Shown here: positions 60,416 through 64,000 of the stretch, piece after piece
Layout of the letters: each line of letters begins with the position of its first letter
Numbering within the stretch: position 1 is the stretch's first letter
From: Actinomyces graevenitzii C83
GTDB taxonomy: Bacteria > Actinomycetota > Actinomycetes > Actinomycetales > Actinomycetaceae
NCBI RefSeq assembly: GCF_000239695.1
Contig: NZ_JH470340.1
Span: 1 to 64,000 of the forward strand
DNA: 64,000 nt
Direction: 5' to 3'
Notes under the pieces: model-generated
The model's database searches: none
Told to the model about the DNA's origin: nothing
The model's input: the letters and a program-made list of their open reading frames with translations, nothing else
Position numbers and translations under genes: made by a program

Positions 60416-62359
60416 GTGACAATCCAAGACTTTGTTAGGATGACCCGGGTCAACCTGGGTTTCTTAATCCTATGCGTGCTATTGGGTCTAGCCGGTGGTT
60501 TCGGCTATGCCAGCGCCCAGCCATGGACCTACACCGCTACTTCCCAGGCGATGGTGGTAGTTCCCGGTACCGATGCTTTTAGCCAGAACTCTATTTCTGG
60601 TCAGAAAGCTAGCGTGTATGCAGTCCTGGCTGGTTCGCAGAACGTGGCTAACCGCGTGGCTAAGACCCTCAAGACCTCCAACATGGAGGGAACTCTTAGT
60701 GGTAGTGCTGACGCCGTTCCTGGTCTGTTCACTCTGACCGCTACTGCTTCCACCCCGGAGCGCGCTCGTGACATCGCTAATGCCGGCATCAAGGCTGTGT
60801 CTGATGAGGCTAACGCGATTACCACCCTTAACGCGCCTACCGTGCAGCCCACCACCAAGACCACCACTAACCCTGATGGTACCCAGGTAACCACCACCAC
60901 CCAGAGCGTGGATGGCACCACCAACGTAACCACTACGGACAACAGCTACCGCGAAACCCGCGTAACCCAGACCCTGCAGGCAGTTGCCCCCAGCGCCCCT
61001 AGCTCCCCTGACTTCTACAAGCTCAGCGGCATGGGTGCCCTGGCTGGTCTGGTGATTGGCTACCTGGTGGTGTTCATGCGCCGCCTGATGGACAACCGTG
61101 TACGCCACAACTCCGATGTTGAGGAGCTGCTGGGTTCTTCTGTACTGGCGGTTGTGCCTAAGTCCACTGAACTGAACGCCAAGGGCCGTCAGAACGTAGA
61201 CGGTCTGGGTCAGGCCGCTGAGGCCCTGCGTCACCTACGTACCAACCTGCGCTTCGTGGATGTTGACAACCCGCCGCGCGCAATCGTTATGACCAGTGCT
61301 AACCCTGGTGAAGGTAAGTCCACCATGTCTGCCGTGTTGGCACAGATGCTGGCTTCTTCCGGTCAGCGCACCGTGCTAATCGACACCGACTTGCGTAAGC
61401 CCGTGGTGCACAAGATCTTCGGCCTAGACGGTTCTGTGGGTCTAACCCAGATCCTGGCTGGTGACATGCAGCTGTCCGACGTCGCCCAGAAGATTGAGGG
61501 TCAGCCCAACTTGCGTGTTGTGCCCGCTGGCCGTATCCCTCCCAACCCCTCAGAGCTTTTGGGTTCCCAGCGTATGAAGGCCTTGATGGACTACCTCAAG
61601 GACGACGCTATGGTGATCATGGACGCCCCGCCGCTACTGCCGGTTACCGACGCCGGTTTGCTTTCGGCCCTGGCCGACGGCGCCATCTTGGTCATGGAGG
61701 TGGGTGGCACCTACAAGGAGCAGGCCCGTCTGTGTGGCAAGATCTTCAAGCAGGTTGACGGCCGTCTGCTGGGTGTAGTGCTTAACCGTGCTTCACGTCG
61801 TAACCTCGGTAGCGTTTACTACGGTTACGGCTACGGTGGCTACGGCCAGAACTACTACTACTACGAAGAAGACGAAAAGCGTAAGCTGCTTGGCTTCATC
61901 CCGCTGCCTGGTCACCGCAAGCGCAAGCGCGAAAACCAGATCGTCTCCATCCAAGAGGAAGAGGTCCACCCTCTGCCTAAGGATAAGCAGAGCAACCGCC
62001 GCTCCTCGCGCCGCGCTGCCCGCAGCGAGGCCCCGGCTCAGGTACCCGCTCAGCTACCTGCCGCCACCATTACCTCGTCTCCAGTTAGCTCGCGTACCTC
62101 AGCGGCTAGCCCGCGTGTGAGCACCGTGGTTAACCCCGAGCCGGTAAGCGTGCCTTCCGTACAGGATTCAGGTGACGACACCGCCACCACTGAGGCTGTT
62201 GCCAGCCCGGTAGGTACCGGTATGCCGGTACCTCCACCAGCTGCCTCCATCAGCCAGCCGGTGGGTGAGGAAACTGCCGTGCAGACCTCCGCCGCCTTTG
62301 GTGCCCCGCAGGCTAGCGTGCCCACGCGCCGCTCGCTGCGTGAGCGTCGCAATGGCTGA
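60416..62359 (+). CDS. Wzz/BY-kinase polysaccharide co-polymerase with extended C-terminus
   Basis: The 647-residue protein combines a Wzz chain-length domain and a cytoplasmic BY-kinase. Helix 1 is at about 14-34 and helix 2 at about 204-222, with a Thr-rich outer segment (about 150-190). The kinase has SANPGEGKSTMSAVL (Walker A), VLIDTDLRKP (A') and VIMDAPPLLPVTDA (Walker B). A tyrosine cluster at about 468-484 (YYGYGYGGYGQNYYYYEEDE) is the autophosphorylation region. BY-kinases usually end there, but this one runs on for about 160 residues, basic then Ser/Pro/Ala-rich, ending SLRERRNG. The GTG start has only a weak AAGAAGG site. Confidence 0.92.
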   Translation: MTIQDFVRMTRVNLGFLILCVLLGLAGGFGYASAQPWTYTATSQAMVVVPGTDAFSQNSISGQKASVYAVLAGSQNVANRVAKTLKTSNMEGTLSGSADAVPGLFTLTATASTPERARDIANAGIKAVSDEANAITTLNAPTVQPTTKTTTNPDGTQVTTTTQSVDGTTNVTTTDNSYRETRVTQTLQAVAPSAPSSPDFYKLSGMGALAGLVIGYLVVFMRRLMDNRVRHNSDVEELLGSSVLAVVPKSTELNAKGRQNVDGLGQAAEALRHLRTNLRFVDVDNPPRAIVMTSANPGEGKSTMSAVLAQMLASSGQRTVLIDTDLRKPVVHKIFGLDGSVGLTQILAGDMQLSDVAQKIEGQPNLRVVPAGRIPPNPSELLGSQRMKALMDYLKDDAMVIMDAPPLLPVTDAGLLSALADGAILVMEVGGTYKEQARLCGKIFKQVDGRLLGVVLNRASRRNLGSVYYGYGYGGYGQNYYYYEEDEKRKLLGFIPLPGHRKRKRENQIVSIQEEEVHPLPKDKQSNRRSSRRAARSEAPAQVPAQLPAATITSSPVSSRTSAASPRVSTVVNPEPVSVPSVQDSGDDTATTEAVASPVGTGMPVPPPAASISQPVGEETAVQTSAAFGAPQASVPTRRSLRERRNG

Positions 62360-62372
62360 TAGCTAATACAAC

Positions 62373-62388
62373 AAAGGCCCCGGCTTGC
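62373..62388 (+). terminator. Split terminator, left arm (interrupted by IS)
   Basis: AAAGGCCCCGGC (62373-62384) would pair with GCCGGGGCCTTT (63830-63841), followed by TTGTTT. The IS element sits in the loop. Removing it and one copy of the TGC duplication rebuilds a short-loop terminator between the BY-kinase gene and the convergent FKBP-type gene. Confidence 0.88.
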
Positions 62389-62413
62389 TGAACTAGCCCC
62401 CGAAAGTTGGACT
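62389..62413. repeat. Terminal inverted repeat of the IS (left in window)
   Basis: The 25 bases match 63801-63825 perfectly in inverted orientation, with the outer TG/CA typical of IS3-family ends. On the minus-strand reading this is the end downstream of orfB. Confidence 0.95.
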
Positions 62414-62422
62414 GGTTTAATT

Positions 62423-63232
62423 CTAGGTGGTTAGGGTCTCAAGGGTCTGATTCCGATATTGCATCGGGGTCAGGCCCTTGAATCGTTTTTGAAGCCGGGT
62501 GTTGTTGTACCAGAAGATGTAATCATCTACGGCCCGGTAAAGCTCATCAACACTGGCGAAGTACTCGCCGTAGTACATTTCGGTCTTCAGATGACCGAAG
62601 AAGTTCTCCATCACCGCGTTGTCGTAGCAGTTGCCCTTTCGCGACATCGACTGGACACCACCAACGGACTCAATTAACTGGCGCCAACTGGAGTGCTGGT
62701 ACTGGACCCCTTGGTCAGTGTGCACCATCAACCCTTCACCAGGTTCATGCCACGTAATCGCATTCTTTAACGAGGTAGACGTGAACTTCGTTGACGGGGA
62801 TGTCGACAACTCGTGTGCCAGAATGCTCCGGTCGCCCAGATCCATGATCGGTGAGAGATAGACCTTCGTGCCAGCCACCCGAAACTCGGTGACATCACTA
62901 ACCCACACTGTGTTGGGTTGTTCTGGCGTGAAGTTGCGGTCCAGGAGGTTCTCGGCAACGTGGCTAGTCTGGCCTTGGTACGAGTTGTACTTCCTACGTG
63001 ACCTGACCTTGGATTTCAAGCCCATCTGGTCCATGAGTTTGTAGACGAGCTTGTGGTTAACCTCCCAGCCTCGTTTACGTAGTTCACTGTGGACCCGACG
63101 GTAGCCATAGCGGTGCTTCATCTGCTCAAAGATAGCCTTGATGACGTCCTTAAGCGCGGCATGTAGGTCTGGCCAGTCCAGGCGTTGCTGGTGGTAGAAG
63201 TACGTCGACCTGGCCAGGCCCGCGGCTTCCAA
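62423..63232 (-). CDS. IS3-family transposase OrfB (DDE integrase)
   Basis: The 269 residues from the first ATG hold the integrase core. HTH_21-like region AIFEQMKHRYGYRRVHSEL (about 33-51) comes first, then the DDE residues: Asp in WVSDVTEFRV near 110, Asp in VHTDQGVQYQHSSW near 170, and Glu in NCYDNAVMENFFGHLKTE near 209. The frame is open upstream of the ATG (KIAGLEEPTARLK...) and joins OrfA through a -1 shift, so the active transposase is probably OrfAB. Confidence 0.93.
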   Translation of the reverse strand: MEAAGLARSTYFYHQQRLDWPDLHAALKDVIKAIFEQMKHRYGYRRVHSELRKRGWEVNHKLVYKLMDQMGLKSKVRSRRKYNSYQGQTSHVAENLLDRNFTPEQPNTVWVSDVTEFRVAGTKVYLSPIMDLGDRSILAHELSTSPSTKFTSTSLKNAITWHEPGEGLMVHTDQGVQYQHSSWRQLIESVGGVQSMSRKGNCYDNAVMENFFGHLKTEMYYGEYFASVDELYRAVDDYIFWYNNTRLQKRFKGLTPMQYRNQTLETLTT

Positions 63233-63282
63233 AAGATCATCGAGTCGATGCTCTGACTTGAGGATGACGATGGCTTCGGTCT

Positions 63283-63780
63283 TTAGCCTCGCCGTTGGTT
63301 CCTCAAGTCCCGCAATTTTTTTAGGTATGCATTTTCCGCCCGAAGTTTCTCCACTTCACGCAGAAGTCTGTCTTCCTCGGTCAACAGTGCAGGCTTCGCA
63401 GAGCCTTTCGGTCGTCCCTTCGGTTTGGACCTAAGCGCTTCATCACCGCCTTTGCGCCACTTACTCACCCAGCCTTTGACCTGTTGAGGTGAGGACAGCT
63501 TAAATTCCTTCGCCAGGTCCATGCGTGTTTCGCCAGCGAGGAAACGGTCGACCACTTCCTGTTTGACCTCGAAGGAGTATTGCTTCTTGGTTGGTTTCTC
63601 CACAAGAGATAGCCTGCCATGTAGAAACCAGCGACGATACAGGCTACGAGCCGGGTCGTGCCGGACCCCAATCCGACTTGCCGCAGCCGCAAAACCCAAG
63701 TCTTGCTCAAATAGGCCAACGAGCTGTTCTCGTTGTTCCTCTGACAGAGAACTTCGTGCTCTCATAGAAACACTCCCCAT
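63283..63780 (-). CDS. IS3-family transposase OrfA
   Basis: The 165-residue protein has two helix-turn-helix units (REQLVGLFEQDLGFAAAASRIG, about 17-38, and FLAGETRMDLAKEFKLSS near 80-97) and a C-terminal leucine-zipper-like helix (LLREVEKLRAENAYLKKL). The codons CTA AAA AAA TTG (near 63316-63327) form an A7 slippery site close to the stop, at which a -1 shift leads into the OrfB frame. Confidence 0.92.
   Translation of the reverse strand: MGSVSMRARSSLSEEQREQLVGLFEQDLGFAAAASRIGVRHDPARSLYRRWFLHGRLSLVEKPTKKQYSFEVKQEVVDRFLAGETRMDLAKEFKLSSPQQVKGWVSKWRKGGDEALRSKPKGRPKGSAKPALLTEEDRLLREVEKLRAENAYLKKLRDLRNQRRG
63316..63324 (-). promoter_or_regulatory. Predicted -1 frameshift site in the IS
   Basis: On the minus strand the run of seven As in CTAAAAAAATTG lies in the overlap of orfA and the open orfB frame. 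Reading back one base yields AAA ATT GCG GGA and continues into OrfB without a stop. This is the common way IS3 elements make the OrfAB transposase. Confidence 0.8.
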
Positions 63781-63800
63781 TAGTCGGTGTCTGATTTCTC

Positions 63801-63825
63801 AGTCCAACTTTCGGGGGCTAGTTCA
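63801..63825. repeat. Terminal inverted repeat of the IS (right in window)
   Basis: It is the perfect inverted partner of 62389-62413. The TGC target duplication follows at 63826-63828. Confidence 0.95.
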
Positions 63826-63829
63826 TGCC

Positions 63830-63846
63830 GCCGGGGCCTTTTTGTT
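63830..63846 (+). terminator. Split terminator, right arm
   Basis: GCCGGGGCCTTTTTGTTT is the downstream arm and T-tract of the terminator whose left arm is at 62373-62384. With the IS between them the arms are about 1.4 kb apart and cannot work as one hairpin for the BY-kinase transcript. Confidence 0.85.
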
Positions 63847-63852
63847 TATCCT

Positions 63853-63917
63853 GCTAAAGCTCTGTAAAGCTCAGTGAATCCCTGTAAAGCTCAGTGAAGC
63901 TCAGCGCTAAAGCTCAG
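63853..63917. repeat. 20-bp tandem repeat after the FKBP gene end
   Basis: CTGTAAAGCTCAGTGAA occurs at 63862-63878 and 63882-63898. Partial copies of TAAAGCTC lie at about 63855 and 63908, the last overlapping the stop of the isomerase gene. This again repeats a gene's end, as at 19116-19178. Confidence 0.85.
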
Positions 63918-64000
63918 AGAACTGCCAGGATTTCGGTTACGAACACTAGGGTGTCGCCGCCCTTAATGCCGGCCTGAGGCACGCCACGGGAGCCGTAGCC
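63914..64000 (-). CDS. FKBP-type peptidyl-prolyl isomerase, C-terminal fragment (cut by window edge)
   Basis: The minus-strand frame reads GYGSRGVPQAGIKGGDTLVF then VTEILAVL and a stop at 63914. This is the C-terminal strand of the FKBP fold, the YGxxG...IPPxxxLxFxVELL pattern. The rest of the gene lies beyond the right edge. The gene converges on the BY-kinase gene. Confidence 0.82.
   Translation of the reverse strand, partial: GYGSRGVPQAGIKGGDTLVFVTEILAVL

Larger units (their letters stand above)
62389..63825 (-). mobile_element. IS3-family (IS150-group) insertion sequence, complete
   Basis: The element is 1437 bp, starts TGAACTAG, ends CTAGTTCA and carries a perfect 25-bp terminal inverted repeat (62389-62413 and 63801-63825). 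A 3-bp direct duplication TGC flanks it (62386-62388 and 63826-63828). It carries orfA and orfB on the minus strand in the IS150-group layout with a frameshift window. Both ends and both frames look intact, so the copy is probably active or recently so. Confidence 0.95.

Noticed and set aside
60488..61234. 248-residue antisense frame over the BY-kinase gene
   Set aside because: It is a shadow of a strongly biased gene, without motif or ribosome-binding site.
62423..63232. Treating OrfB as an independent gene with its own start
   Set aside because: The frame is open upstream of the ATG into the A7 frameshift site, and the IS3 family normally makes OrfAB by frameshift; the coordinates given are only the ATG-bounded part.

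Overview
The window is about 58% G+C and reads as chromosomal DNA of a Gram-positive actinobacterium, probably an Actinomycetaceae relative; the species cannot be fixed from the sequence alone. The evidence is a GC-rich codon bias, many GTG starts, and a gene order (pmt, rsmI, metG, tatD, rpfB, rsmA/ispE, ABC-F, glmU, prs, mfd, eno, ftsB-like, DUF501, ppx) that follows, from family knowledge, the order of the mycobacterial chromosome around Rv1002c-Rv1026. That conserved backbone carries several accessory blocks.

Region by region. 1-620: the 3' end of a 23S rRNA gene, a spacer, 5S rRNA and a strong terminator. 710-7139: a DUF2207 membrane protein, a protein O-mannosyltransferase, RsmI and a nicotinamidase. 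Two copies of one palindromic intergenic element (5208-5287 and 7231-7309) flank the last two genes. 7324-11582 (minus strand): three tandem paralogous membrane proteins of unknown function with a shared two-cysteine ectodomain; the last carries a cytoplasmic Gln/Gly/Tyr repeat tail of about 500 residues. 11843-23631: MetG, TatD, a YtxH-like protein, an App1-type phosphatase, a GT87 mannosyltransferase, an MFS exporter, an LRV-domain membrane protein, an FHA protein, TetR, a Nudix hydrolase and a resuscitation-promoting-factor-like muralytic protein. 23934-32072: a single-chain RsmA-IspE fusion, an ABC-F ATPase, an acyltransferase with its TetR, tRNA-Gln, a GlmU lacking most of its acetyltransferase domain, and Prs.

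32311-48376 is a surface-polysaccharide island inserted between prs and mfd. It holds a polyprenyl-phosphate sugar-1-phosphate transferase, many GT2 and GT4 glycosyltransferases, a Wzy-like polymerase, PAP2, a four-domain NeuB-type nonulosonate synthase, NeuA, a candidate sugar-acid transferase (HP and S/T motifs), a CgeB-like transferase and a GT11 fucosyltransferase. Downstream of mfd lie two more glycosyltransferases. After eno-ftsB-DUF501-ppx-aroD comes a second polysaccharide-control block: nucleotidyltransferase-like protein, PqqD-like protein, low-molecular-weight tyrosine phosphatase and a Wzz/BY-kinase with an unusual C-terminal tail. Together these predict a capsule or exopolysaccharide of Wzx/Wzy type decorated with a nine-carbon acidic sugar and possibly fucose, its length set by reversible tyrosine phosphorylation. 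No Wzx flippase is seen in the window.

At 62389-63825 an IS3-family (IS150-like) element sits in the loop of the terminator between the BY-kinase gene and a convergent FKBP-type isomerase that runs off the right edge. No CRISPR array, phage, plasmid origin or restriction system was seen.
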